Assembly (NCBI RefSeq): GCF_030811835.1
Contig: NZ_JAUSRO010000003.1
Span: forward strand, 310,001 to 374,000
From: Variovorax ginsengisoli
GTDB taxonomy: Bacteria; Pseudomonadota; Gammaproteobacteria; Burkholderiales; Burkholderiaceae_C
Direction of reading: 5' to 3'
Length of the DNA stretch: 64,000 bases
Shown here: one piece after another, positions 35,134 through 43,880 of the stretch
Layout of the letters: every line of letters begins with the position of its first letter
Position numbering within the stretch: position 1 is the first letter of the stretch
The notes under the pieces: generated by a model
What the model saw: the letters and a program-made list of their open reading frames with translations, nothing else
Databases searched by the model: none
Told to the model about the DNA's origin: nothing
Translations under genes and position numbers: made by a program

Positions 35134-36126
35134 ATGTCCGCTTCCACTCTCGAACTGCGCGTCGTCGAAGCCCGCACGCTCAACCCGCTGATCCGTCTGT
35201 TGCGGCTGCGCGCAGACGACAGCCGGCAACTGCCCGCCTATGCGGCCGGTGCGCATGTACGCGTTCGCGTACAGACCGGAGCCGACGACAGCGCGGTGGA
35301 TTGGCGCCACTACTCGCTGGTGAATTTTTCGACCGCGCGCAACGCGACCCAGGTGCCTGTCGAGTATGTGATCGCGGTGCGCCTGGAGCCCGCGGGCCGC
35401 GGCGGATCGCGCTTCATGCACGAGCGCGTGCAGCAAGGCGACGTGCTCACGATCGAGATGCCGAAGAACGACTTTCCGCTGCACACCGGCCCGGGCGGCA
35501 CGGTGCTGGTGGCCGGTGGCATCGGCGTGACGCCGCTCGCGACCATGGCCGCACGCCGCCGTGCAGAAGGTTTGCCTGTGCGCCTGCACTACGCCGGCCG
35601 CAGCCGCGACACCATGGCCTTCCTGCCGGAGCTCCAAGCCATGCTCGGCGACGACCTGCAGGTGCATGCTGACGCCGACGCCGGTGCGCCACTGGACATC
35701 GAAGCGCTGCTCGACGCCTGCCCGGCCGGCGACCGCCTGTACGTCTGCGGACCCAAGCCGATGCTCGACGCCGTGCTGGAAAAGACCCAGGCGCGCGGCT
35801 GGACGCACGACCGCGTGCACTTCGAACTCTTCAGCGCGCCGGTGGTGGAGGAGGGCGACCAGCCCTTCGAGGTCGAACTCGCCCAGTCGGGCCAGCGCTT
35901 CACCGTGCCGGCCCACCAGACCCTGCTCGACTGCCTGATCGAACACGGTTGCGACCCCATGTTCGACTGCAACCGCGGTGAATGCGGCGTATGTGCCGTG
36001 CCGGTGCTCGAAGGCGAGATCGACCATCGCGACTATGTACTGACCGCGCGTGAAAAGGCCCAGGGCAACGTGATGCAGATCTGCATTTCGCGCGCCAAGG
36101 GTGCGCGCCTCGTGCTCGACATGTGA
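35134..36126 (+). CDS. iadC: Oxygenase reductase component (flavin, NAD and 2Fe-2S; phthalate-dioxygenase-reductase type)
   Basis: 330 residues. Flavin domain with RHYSLVN, NAD domain with AGGIGVTPL and VCGPKPM, then a C-terminal plant-type ferredoxin domain with CNRGECGVC and a distant CIS supplying the four cysteines. It passes electrons from NADH to the Rieske centre of the oxygenase encoded 23 bases downstream. The iadC name is used by analogy with iad loci, where the dioxygenase reductase carries it. Start ATG at 35134 lies behind a purine-rich AAGAACGACGAGAAAG stretch. Confidence 0.85.
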   Translation: MSASTLELRVVEARTLNPLIRLLRLRADDSRQLPAYAAGAHVRVRVQTGADDSAVDWRHYSLVNFSTARNATQVPVEYVIAVRLEPAGRGGSRFMHERVQQGDVLTIEMPKNDFPLHTGPGGTVLVAGGIGVTPLATMAARRRAEGLPVRLHYAGRSRDTMAFLPELQAMLGDDLQVHADADAGAPLDIEALLDACPAGDRLYVCGPKPMLDAVLEKTQARGWTHDRVHFELFSAPVVEEGDQPFEVELAQSGQRFTVPAHQTLLDCLIEHGCDPMFDCNRGECGVCAVPVLEGEIDHRDYVLTAREKAQGNVMQICISRAKGARLVLDM

Positions 36127-36149
36127 AGCCCCGTCCACAGGAAGCTGCC

Positions 36150-37463
36150 ATGACCGCCTACCGAGACAATCCCGATGCCGTGCGCGCGCTGGTCAAGGAC
36201 GACCGCGTGCATCGCGACCTCTACACCAGTCCTGAAATCTTCGCGCTGGAGCAGGAGCACTTCTTCGGCAACACCTGGAACTACGTCGGCCACGAAAGCC
36301 AGATCCCGAAGTCCGGCGACTGGATCAGCAACGACATCGGCGGACGACCACTGATCATCGTGCGGCACGGCGACGGCTCGGTGCGGGCACTGATGAATCG
36401 CTGCGCGCACAAGGGATCGCGTCTGGTCAACGGACCTTGCGGCAACACCGGCAAGTTCTTTCGCTGCCCGTACCACGCGTGGACCTTCAAGACCGACGGG
36501 GCGCTGCTGGCCATCCCGCTGAAGAACGGCTACGAGGGCACGGCACTCGGTGAGTGCGAGGCGTCCCGCGGCCTCACTGCGCTACGCCACGTACGCAGCC
36601 ATCGCGGCTTCATCTTCGTGAAGATCAACGATGCAGGGCCGGACTTCGAGACCTTCTTCGGCGATTCGTTGAGCTCGATCGACAACATGGCCGACCGCTC
36701 GCCCGAAGGCGAGCTGGAGATCGCCGGCGGCTGCCTGCGCTTCGTGCACCAGTGCAACTGGAAGATGTTCGTCGAAAACCTCAACGACACCATGCATCCG
36801 ATGGTGGCGCACGAATCGTCGGCCGGCACCGCCAAGGCCATGTGGGCCGGCCAGCCCGCCGATGCGCCCAAGCCGATGGCCATCGAGCAGTTCGTGCCCT
36901 TCATGTCCGACTACAAGTTCTTCGAGGACATGGGCATCCGGACCTATGACAACGGCCACAGCTTCACCGGTGTGCACTTCAGCATCCATAGCAAATACGC
37001 GGCCATCCCCGCCTACGACGACGCCATGAAGGCGCGCTACGGCGAAGAGAAAACAGCCCAGATCCTGGGCATGGCGCGGCACAACACCGTGTACTACCCG
37101 AACCTCACCATCAAGGGGGCGATCCAGGCGATCCGCGTGGTCAAGCCCCTCGCGGTCGACCGCACGCTGGTGGAGAGCTGGACCTTCCGGCTCAAGGGCG
37201 CGCCACCCGAGCTGCTGCAGCGCACCACCATGTACAGCCGCCTCATCAATTCGCCTTTTTCGGTGGTCGGCCATGACGACCTGCAGGCCTACCGCGGCAT
37301 GCAGGCCGGGCTGCTCGCCAGCGGCAACGAGTGGGTGAGCCTGCACCGCAACTTCGATGCGACCGAAGTCGCCGGCGGCGAGATCACGACCATCGGCACC
37401 AGCGAGCTGCCCATGCGCAACCAGTACCGGGCCTGGTCCCGCTACATGACGGAGACGATGTGA
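36150..37463 (+). CDS. iadD: Rieske aromatic-ring dioxygenase, alpha subunit (IadD-like)
   Basis: 437 residues from ATG at 36150 (MTAYRDNPDAVRAL), which has AGGAAG at the right distance; the frame open further upstream is not needed. Rieske motif: Cys85-x-His87 (CAHKGS) and Cys106-x2-His109 (CPYHAW). Catalytic domain: NDTMHPMVAH gives bridging Asp213 and iron ligands His216 and His221. In iad-type loci the IadDE dioxygenase attacks the indole ring of IAA, giving (di)oxindole acetic acid. The beta subunit overlaps its stop codon. A paralogue lies at 49930 (38 of the first 60 residues identical by eye). Confidence 0.87.
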   Translation: MTAYRDNPDAVRALVKDDRVHRDLYTSPEIFALEQEHFFGNTWNYVGHESQIPKSGDWISNDIGGRPLIIVRHGDGSVRALMNRCAHKGSRLVNGPCGNTGKFFRCPYHAWTFKTDGALLAIPLKNGYEGTALGECEASRGLTALRHVRSHRGFIFVKINDAGPDFETFFGDSLSSIDNMADRSPEGELEIAGGCLRFVHQCNWKMFVENLNDTMHPMVAHESSAGTAKAMWAGQPADAPKPMAIEQFVPFMSDYKFFEDMGIRTYDNGHSFTGVHFSIHSKYAAIPAYDDAMKARYGEEKTAQILGMARHNTVYYPNLTIKGAIQAIRVVKPLAVDRTLVESWTFRLKGAPPELLQRTTMYSRLINSPFSVVGHDDLQAYRGMQAGLLASGNEWVSLHRNFDATEVAGGEITTIGTSELPMRNQYRAWSRYMTETM

Positions 37464-37963
37464 TGGTCAACCCCACACCGACGACCACCGTGACGCGGCA
37501 GGACCTCATCGATTTCGTCGTGCACGAGGCGCACCTGCTTGACACGCGTCGCTATGAGGAATGGAACGCGCTGTTCGCCGACGATGCCTTCTACTGGGTG
37601 CCGCTCGTGCCTGACCAGGAGGACGGCATCAACCACACCTCGCACATGTACGAGGACAAGCTGCTGCGCGACCTGCGCATCGAGCGCCTCAAGAGCCCGC
37701 GCGCGTTCTCGCAGCAGCCCCGCAGCCGCTGCCACCACCTGCTGCAGGTGCCCGTGGTCGAGGTGCTGGACAACGCCGGCAACCGTTACGTGGTGCGCAC
37801 GTCCTTCCACTACACCGAGTCGCAGGGCGACGAGATGCAGTTCTACGTCGGCTATTTCTTCCATCACCTCACGGTGCAGAACGGCGCGTTGCGCATCACG
37901 CTCAAGCGCGTCGATCTGCTCAACTGCGACGCGGCGCTGCCTGCGGTGCAGCTCTTCATCTAG
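37463..37963 (+). CDS. iadE: Ring-hydroxylating dioxygenase, beta subunit (IadE-like)
   Basis: 166 residues from ATG at 37463, sharing one base with the iadD stop. It shows the SnoaL/NTF2-like fold of dioxygenase small subunits: VVHEAHLLDTRRYEEWNALF, DDAFYWVPLVPDQED, PRSRCHHLLQVPVVEV and LLNCDAALPAVQLFI. The subunit is structural and supports an alpha3-beta3 hexamer. It is the only beta subunit in the window, although two alpha subunits exist. Confidence 0.88.
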   Translation: MVNPTPTTTVTRQDLIDFVVHEAHLLDTRRYEEWNALFADDAFYWVPLVPDQEDGINHTSHMYEDKLLRDLRIERLKSPRAFSQQPRSRCHHLLQVPVVEVLDNAGNRYVVRTSFHYTESQGDEMQFYVGYFFHHLTVQNGALRITLKRVDLLNCDAALPAVQLFI

Positions 37964-37970
37964 GCGGCCC

Positions 37971-39599
37971 ATGCACGCGACCGTTCATGACGTCTTCAGC
38001 AACAGCGCGGCGCGCACGCCCGACGCCGACTTCCTGTTCACCGAGTCGGTGACGGCAACGGCCTACGGCATCGAGGCCGGCGCGGTGCGCTGGGGCGAAG
38101 CCGCTGCCGAAGTCGAGCGCCTGCGCCTGGCCTACGCCCAGGCCGGGTACGGCCACGGCCACCGTGTCGGGCTGCTGCTGGAGAACAGGCCGGCTTTCCT
38201 CTTCCATTGGTTTGCGCTCAACGCACTGGGCGTGAGCGTGGTGCCGATCAACTCAGACATGCGTTCGGCGGAGCTGAGCTACCTGATCGGCCACAGCGAA
38301 ATCGGCCTGGCCGTCACGTTGCCCGAACGCGCAGCCGACCTGCAGACCGCAGCGGCGCTCGCCGGCGCACCCCGCTTCGACACGCTCGACGCCAATGCCC
38401 GCGTCATCCCTCGTGCGACCACGCCGCCACCGCGAGCCAGGCAGCCCGTCGGCGCCGACACCGAATGCGCGCTGCTGTACACGTCGGGCACTACCGGGCG
38501 CCCCAAGGGCTGCATCCTGAGCAACACCTACTTCCTGCATGCGGGTGCATGGTACGCAGCACTCGATGGCGTGTGCAGCGTGCGGCCCGATGCGGAGCGC
38601 GTGATGACGCCGCTGCCGCTCACGCACATGAACGCGATGGCCTGCTCGACCATGGTGGTGTTGGTGGCCGGTGGCTGCCTGGTGCAGCTCGACCGCTTCC
38701 ACCCCACGACCTGGCTGCAGAGCGCCCGCGAGAGCGGCGCGACCATCGTGCATTACCTGGGTGTGATGCCGGCCATGCTGCTGTCGGCTCCCGCAGCGCC
38801 GGCAGACCGCGACCATGCGATCCGCTGGGGCTTCGGCGCTGGCGTCGACCCCAAGCACCACGCCACCTTCGAAGCGCGCTTCGGATTTCCGCTGGTCGAA
38901 GCCTGGGCGATGACGGAGACCGGCGTGGCCGCGTGCATCATGGCCCACCGAGAACCGCGCCTGGTCGGCCAGAGCTGCTTCGGCCGGCAGGAGGACTTCG
39001 TCGAGGTGCAGGTGCTCGACGACCAGGGCCTGCCTGCCGCGGTCGGCATGCCCGGTGAGTTGCTGGTGCGCGCAGCCGGTGCCGAACCCCGGCACGCCTT
39101 CTTTTCGGGCTACCTCAAGGACGACGACGCCACGAGCGAAGCCTGGGCCGACGGTTGGTTCCACACCGGCGACCTGGTGCGGCGCGACGCCGATGGCAAC
39201 TTCTTCTTCGTCGACCGCAAGAAGAACGTGATCCGCCGCAGTGGCGAGAACATCTCGGCCGTGGAAGTCGAGAGCGTCCTCAACCAGCATCCGGCCGTGA
39301 AGTCGGCGGCCGTGGCGGCAACACCCGATGCCGTGCGGGGCGACGAGGTGCTCGCCTGCATCGTGCTGCATGCGCCGCTTGATGCGGCTGCACAGGCTGA
39401 GATGGCGGCCAGCATCGTCGCGCATGCGCTCGACCAACTGGCCTACTACAAGGCGCCGGGCTACGTCGCCTTCATCGACGCGCTGCCGCTCACGCCGTCG
39501 CAGAAGATCCAGCGCGGGGAACTGCGCAGCATGGCGCAAACGCTGCCAGGCGCTGCGCATTGTGTCGACACGCGCGCACTCAAGAAACGGCAGGGCTGA
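37971..39599 (+). CDS. AMP-forming acyl-CoA ligase, candidate for (di)oxindole-acetate activation
   Basis: 542 residues from ATG at 37971. Adenylation motifs: YTSGTTGRPKG, EAWAMTETG, WFHTGDLV, DRKKNVIRRSGENISAVEVE and the C-terminal lysine in SQKIQRGEL. It should convert a carboxylate to a CoA thioester in the cytoplasm. Placed directly between the dioxygenase and the aldolase-like pair, it most simply activates the hydroxylated indole-acetate so that the side chain can be cleaved. Starts 7 bases after iadE. Confidence 0.85.
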   Translation: MHATVHDVFSNSAARTPDADFLFTESVTATAYGIEAGAVRWGEAAAEVERLRLAYAQAGYGHGHRVGLLLENRPAFLFHWFALNALGVSVVPINSDMRSAELSYLIGHSEIGLAVTLPERAADLQTAAALAGAPRFDTLDANARVIPRATTPPPRARQPVGADTECALLYTSGTTGRPKGCILSNTYFLHAGAWYAALDGVCSVRPDAERVMTPLPLTHMNAMACSTMVVLVAGGCLVQLDRFHPTTWLQSARESGATIVHYLGVMPAMLLSAPAAPADRDHAIRWGFGAGVDPKHHATFEARFGFPLVEAWAMTETGVAACIMAHREPRLVGQSCFGRQEDFVEVQVLDDQGLPAAVGMPGELLVRAAGAEPRHAFFSGYLKDDDATSEAWADGWFHTGDLVRRDADGNFFFVDRKKNVIRRSGENISAVEVESVLNQHPAVKSAAVAATPDAVRGDEVLACIVLHAPLDAAAQAEMAASIVAHALDQLAYYKAPGYVAFIDALPLTPSQKIQRGELRSMAQTLPGAAHCVDTRALKKRQG

Positions 39600-39673
39600 A
39601 TGAACGCTTGGCTCTCGACTCGATGCGCGTCGGCTCCCCAATGCGCCCCAACCATCGCGATGGAATCACAGGC

Positions 39674-40861
39674 ATGACGACGACCCGACGCCGCCAGTCC
39701 TACGAAGGCGTGGCCGTGGCCGTGCCCGTGACCGTGCCGTACGAACGCTACTCGACACGAACCGCCCACTGGTTCCTCGGCCGGGCCGTCGACGCGCTGG
39801 TGCAGGGCAGCGGCCTGGACAAGGCGCAGATCGACGGCCTGTGCGTGAGCAGCTTCTCGCTCGCGCCCGACACCGCCGTCGGCCTGACGCAGCACCTGGG
39901 CCTGTCGCCACGCTGGCTGGACCATGTGCCCACCGGCGGTGCATCGGGCGTGATGTGCCTGCGCCGCGCGGCGCGTGCGGTGCAATCCGGCGACGCCGAC
40001 GTGGTGGCCTGCGTGGCGGCCGACACCAACCATGTCGACTCGTTCCGCCAGACGCTGGGCAGCTTCAGCAACTTTTCGCGCGACGCAACCTATCCCTATG
40101 GCGCGGGCGGGCCGAACTCGGTGTTCGCTTTCATCACCGCGAACTACATGCGCACCTTCGGCGCGCGGCGCGAAGATTTCGGCCGCATCGCCGTCGACCA
40201 GCGCAGCAACGCGCTCAAGAACCCGCATGCGATGTTCAGCAAGCCGCTCACGCTCGACGCCTACATGGCCGCACGCCCGATCTCCGACCCGATCCACCTG
40301 TTCGACTGTGTCATGCCCTGCGCGGGCGGCGAGGCGTTCCTGGTGATGAGCGAAGAACGCGCCCGCGACCTGGGGCTGCGGCATGCGCTGATCCACGGTG
40401 CCATCGAACGCCACAACGCCTATGCCGACGACCCGATCATGGTGCGTGGTGGTTGGCGCGTGGACCGCGCAGACCTGTATGCGCAGGCCAGCGTGCAGCC
40501 TGCGGACATCGACTTCGTCCAGACCTACGACGACTACCCGGTGATCGTGATGATGCAGTTCGAGGACCTCGGCTTTTGTGAGAAAGGCGAAGGCCCGGCC
40601 TTCGTGCGCGCCCACACCATGACGCACGACGGCAGCTTCCCGAACAACACCAGTGGCGGCCAGCTCTCGGCCGGCCAGGCCGGCGCGGCGGGCGGCTTTC
40701 TCGGCATGACCGAAGCGCTGCGGCAGCTGACCGACGACGCTGGCGCGCGCGCCGTGCCCGGCGCGCAACTGGGCCTGGTGGCGGGCTTCGGCATGGTCAC
40801 CTACGACCGCTGCCTGTGCACCGGCGCCGTGATCCTCGGCCGGGGGGAGGCGTTGTCATGA
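39674..40861 (+). CDS. Thiolase-fold protein without catalytic Cys and His, probable retro-aldolase subunit
   Basis: 395 residues from MTTTRRRQSYEGVAVAVP. It belongs to the SCP2-like thiolase group, but the nucleophile position reads VPTGGASG (Gly for Cys, near 89) and the active histidine motif reads SAGQAGAAGG (Gln for His, near 335). The same changes mark thiolase-like proteins that work with DUF35 partners as CoA-ester aldolases, such as Ltp2 in steroid side-chain removal. Tyr285 (TYDDYP) and Tyr377 (VTYDRC) are candidates for the catalytic tyrosines. It overlaps the DUF35-SDR gene (ATGA). Longer upstream starts (39623, 39560) lack support. Confidence 0.8.
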   Translation: MTTTRRRQSYEGVAVAVPVTVPYERYSTRTAHWFLGRAVDALVQGSGLDKAQIDGLCVSSFSLAPDTAVGLTQHLGLSPRWLDHVPTGGASGVMCLRRAARAVQSGDADVVACVAADTNHVDSFRQTLGSFSNFSRDATYPYGAGGPNSVFAFITANYMRTFGARREDFGRIAVDQRSNALKNPHAMFSKPLTLDAYMAARPISDPIHLFDCVMPCAGGEAFLVMSEERARDLGLRHALIHGAIERHNAYADDPIMVRGGWRVDRADLYAQASVQPADIDFVQTYDDYPVIVMMQFEDLGFCEKGEGPAFVRAHTMTHDGSFPNNTSGGQLSAGQAGAAGGFLGMTEALRQLTDDAGARAVPGAQLGLVAGFGMVTYDRCLCTGAVILGRGEALS

Positions 40862-42129
40862 CCATGCCGCTCATGCATCCGCCGCGCAAGAATCCGGTGC
40901 TCCGCACCCGGCAGATGAACCTGCCACCGTGGGCCCGTGGGCGCGTCGCGCTCGGCATCACGGCGGCGGCCGCCGAGGGCCGCTTCGAGCTGCAGGTCTG
41001 CGACGACTGCAGCGCCGTGCAATACCCGCCGCGCGAGGTCTGCCACCGTTGCCTGTCGGTGCGGTTGCGCTGGCGCGAACAGAGCGGGGAGGGAGCGCTG
41101 CTCGCCACCACCACCCTGCACCACAGCAACGACCTCTACTTCCGCGAGCGGCTGCCCTGGCGGCTCGGCCTGGTGCATCTGGACGCCGGGCCCACCCTCA
41201 TGGTGCACATGCACGGCGAGGTCACTGAACCGGAGGCCGCCGAAGCCGCAAAGGTACCCACCCGGGTGCGCGTCGGTGCGCGGCTCGACCGCGCCGGGCA
41301 GGCCGTCCTCATTGGTTTTCCGAACGAAGGGAGCGTCCACATGGCCGACGACAAGATGCTGCGCGAAATGACCAGTGATCCGAAATTCCGAAAGGTGCTG
41401 GTGACCGATGGCAAGACCGGCGTCGGCCAGGCGCTGGTGCGCGCGCTGGTGAAGGCCGGTGCCGACATCGTGTGGGTCGGCCATGCCGAGCCCTGGAAGA
41501 AAACCGGCGGGCTCGACGACCTCTCGGCGCTGCCGCAGGTCACGCTGGTGCCGCTCGACCTGACGAACGGCCGCCAAGTGACCGAACTCGCGGGCTCGAT
41601 CGGCGGCAAGGTCGACATCGTGATCAACAACGCCGAGGTGCATCGCACGTTCGGCATCGGTGCGCGGCGCGGCACCGATGCCGCGCGCGCCGAGATGGAC
41701 ATCAACTACTTCGGCCTGCTGCGCCTGGCGCAGGAGTTCGGCCCGGCGCTCAAGGGGCGCGCGGCCGACGGCGAAACGGGCGCAACGGCCTGGGTCAACC
41801 TGCTGTCGGTCTATGCACTGAGCAACTTTCCGCCGCACGGCACCTTCAGCGCATCGAAGGCCGCAGCGCTGTCGCTGTCGCAGTGCCTGCGCGCTGAAAT
41901 GCGGCCCGCCGGCATCCGCGTGATCAACGTGTTTCCCGGGCCGATCGACGACGACTGGAACCAGCATGTGCCGCCGCCCAAGCTCGCACCCGAGACGCTC
42001 GCCAATGCGATCGTCAAGGCGCTGCGCGACGGGGTCGAGGACATCTACCCGGGCGACGTCGCGCAGGAATGGCTCGAGCGCTGGCGCGACAACCCGAAGG
42101 TGCTCGAACGCGAGCTGTCGCAGCCATGA
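40858..42129 (+). CDS. DUF35 (OB-fold, zinc ribbon) fused to a degenerate short-chain dehydrogenase
   Basis: 423 residues from the ATG at 40858. Residues about 20-160 are DUF35: zinc ribbon Cys48, Cys51, Cys62, Cys65 (CDDC, CHRC) and an OB-fold. Residues about 175-420 are an SDR, but its key sites are altered: the glycine loop reads TDGKTGVG (Asp for the first Gly), NNAG reads NNAE (257-260), and the YxxxK position reads Phe330-SAS-Lys334, with Ser317 kept. The DUF35 half should pair with the thiolase-like protein encoded just upstream, with which it overlaps by 4 bases. The SDR half may be a structural or CoA/ligand-binding module rather than a redox enzyme. I do not know this fusion from other systems. 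Confidence 0.82.
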   Translation: MTMPLMHPPRKNPVLRTRQMNLPPWARGRVALGITAAAAEGRFELQVCDDCSAVQYPPREVCHRCLSVRLRWREQSGEGALLATTTLHHSNDLYFRERLPWRLGLVHLDAGPTLMVHMHGEVTEPEAAEAAKVPTRVRVGARLDRAGQAVLIGFPNEGSVHMADDKMLREMTSDPKFRKVLVTDGKTGVGQALVRALVKAGADIVWVGHAEPWKKTGGLDDLSALPQVTLVPLDLTNGRQVTELAGSIGGKVDIVINNAEVHRTFGIGARRGTDAARAEMDINYFGLLRLAQEFGPALKGRAADGETGATAWVNLLSVYALSNFPPHGTFSASKAAALSLSQCLRAEMRPAGIRVINVFPGPIDDDWNQHVPPPKLAPETLANAIVKALRDGVEDIYPGDVAQEWLERWRDNPKVLERELSQP

Positions 42130-42172
42130 CGCGCCTTCCGCGGCATTCCTCGAACAGAGACAGGAGCTTGAG

Positions 42173-42979
42173 ATGATGACGACCGACCTGATGTCCACCG
42201 CCGAGATCCTCGGCGGCCTGGTGGGCGCGCTGAGCAGCGGACGCATCCGCGTGATCGACCTCACGCAGACCCTCACGCCCGAGTTCCCGCAGATCGCTTT
42301 GCCGCCCGAGATGGGGCAGTGCTGGCCATTTCGCATCGAGGAGGTGTCGAAGTACGACGAGCGCGGACCGGGCTGGTATTGGAACAACTTCTCGTGCGGC
42401 GAGCACACGGGCACGCACTTCGATGCGCCGATCCACTGGATCTCCGGGCGCGATCTGCCGAACAACTCGGTCGACACCATCCCGGTGCAGAACTTCGTCG
42501 CACCGGCGTGCGTCATCGATTGCTCGGCCGAGGCCACGGCCGACCCGGACTACCTCCTCACGCTCGACGACATCCACGCCTATGAAGCTACGCATGGCCG
42601 CATTCCCAAGGGCGCCTGGGTGTTGATGCGCACCGACTGGTCCAAGCGGCAAGACCCTGAGGCCTACCAGAACTTCGACGAGACCGGCCAGCACACGCCC
42701 GGCCCCGGCACCGAGGCGGTGCGATTCCTGGTCGAGCAGCGCGACGTGCTGGGCTTCGGTTCCGAGGCCATCGGCACCGACGCCGGCCAGGGCTACCACC
42801 TGCGCCCACCGTACCCGTGCCACTACTACATGCACGGCGCCGGCCGCTACGGCCTTCAATGCCTGTGCAACCTCGACCTGCTGCCGCCCGCCGGTGCGGT
42901 GCTGATCTGCCCGCCGCTGAAGATCCAGAAGGGCAGTGGCAGCCCGTTGCGCGTCCTTGCACTGGTGGGAGGCGCGTAA
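42173..42979 (+). CDS. Cyclase-family metal hydrolase, candidate isatin hydrolase
   Basis: 268 residues from ATG at 42173 (a second ATG follows at once), preceded by CAGGAG. The metal motif of the family is complete: HTGTHFDAPIH, with His78, His82, Asp84 and His88. Members include kynurenine formamidase and isatin hydrolase, both of which open amides on aromatic rings. The cluster context (indole oxidation and side-chain cleavage) favours hydrolysis of isatin to isatinate. Kynurenine formamidase activity is the main alternative. Located in the cytoplasm. Confidence 0.85.
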   Translation: MMTTDLMSTAEILGGLVGALSSGRIRVIDLTQTLTPEFPQIALPPEMGQCWPFRIEEVSKYDERGPGWYWNNFSCGEHTGTHFDAPIHWISGRDLPNNSVDTIPVQNFVAPACVIDCSAEATADPDYLLTLDDIHAYEATHGRIPKGAWVLMRTDWSKRQDPEAYQNFDETGQHTPGPGTEAVRFLVEQRDVLGFGSEAIGTDAGQGYHLRPPYPCHYYMHGAGRYGLQCLCNLDLLPPAGAVLICPPLKIQKGSGSPLRVLALVGGA

Positions 42980-42981
42980 CG

Positions 42982-43734
42982 ATGGCTGCCATGACTGGGA
43001 GCGCCGAAGGCCGACGACGCGTGGCGGCCGTCACCGGCGGCAGCGCCGGCATCGGCCAGGCCATTTGTGAAGACCTGCTGGCCAAGGGCTATGAAGTGGT
43101 GTCGCTGTCCCGCCGCAAGGCAGCCCTCGACCATCCCCGCCTGCACAGCATTGAGGTCGATCTCGGCGACCGCGAAGCCACCGCCGCAGCAGCGAGCGAG
43201 CTGGTGCGCCGCTTCGACGTCGATACGGTGGTGCACAACGCAGGTGTCATCCGGCCGGCTTTGCTGGCCGACGTGAAGCTGTCCGACCTCGACGCGCTGG
43301 TCGAACTGCACCTGGGCTGTGCCGTGCGGTTGGTGCAGGCCGCGTTGCCGCACATGCGGTCGCAGCGTTTCGGCCGCGTCGTGCTGATGTCGTCGCGCGC
43401 AGCGGTCGGCCTGGCCACGCGCACCGCCTATTCCGCAACCAAGGCCGGCATGCTGGGCATGGCGCGCACCTGGGCGCTCGAGCTCGCCGCCGACGGCATC
43501 ACGGTGAACGTGGTGGCCCCGGGGCCCATCCGCACCGACATGTTCTACGACGTGGTGGAAGCGGGCAGCGACAAGGAACGTGCGTTGGCCGCGTCGGTCC
43601 CCGTCAAGCGCCTGGGTGAGTCGGCCGACGTGGCGCGTGCGGTGGGCTTTTTCGCCGACGCGGACAACGGCTTCGTCACGGGCCAGGTGCTGTATGTGTG
43701 CGGTGGCACCAGCGTAGGCAGCCTCGCGCTCTGA
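42982..43734 (+). CDS. Short-chain dehydrogenase/reductase
   Basis: 250 residues from ATG at 42982, two bases after the cyclase stop. All SDR motifs are intact: TGGSAGIG, NAG (VVHNAGVI), Ser in LMSSRAA, and YSATK; the PGPIRTDMF loop is also present. It therefore differs from the degenerate SDR domain of the neighbouring fusion protein. The likely cofactor is uncertain because the residue after strand 2 (SLSRRK) favours NADP. It may oxidise or reduce a hydroxylated indole intermediate; its exact step is unknown. Confidence 0.87.
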   Translation: MAAMTGSAEGRRRVAAVTGGSAGIGQAICEDLLAKGYEVVSLSRRKAALDHPRLHSIEVDLGDREATAAAASELVRRFDVDTVVHNAGVIRPALLADVKLSDLDALVELHLGCAVRLVQAALPHMRSQRFGRVVLMSSRAAVGLATRTAYSATKAGMLGMARTWALELAADGITVNVVAPGPIRTDMFYDVVEAGSDKERALAASVPVKRLGESADVARAVGFFADADNGFVTGQVLYVCGGTSVGSLAL

Positions 43735-43880
43735 TCCCGATGCCCCGCCTGCCACACACCCGCCGCATGCTGGCCCGTTTCTTGATGCTCAGCCTGCCTG
43801 ACCGCTGCGGTGCGGGTGCCATCGATTCTCGACCTTGCCCTGTGCCGCAAGCCTCTTTGTTCCAACCCCGGAGTTTTGTC

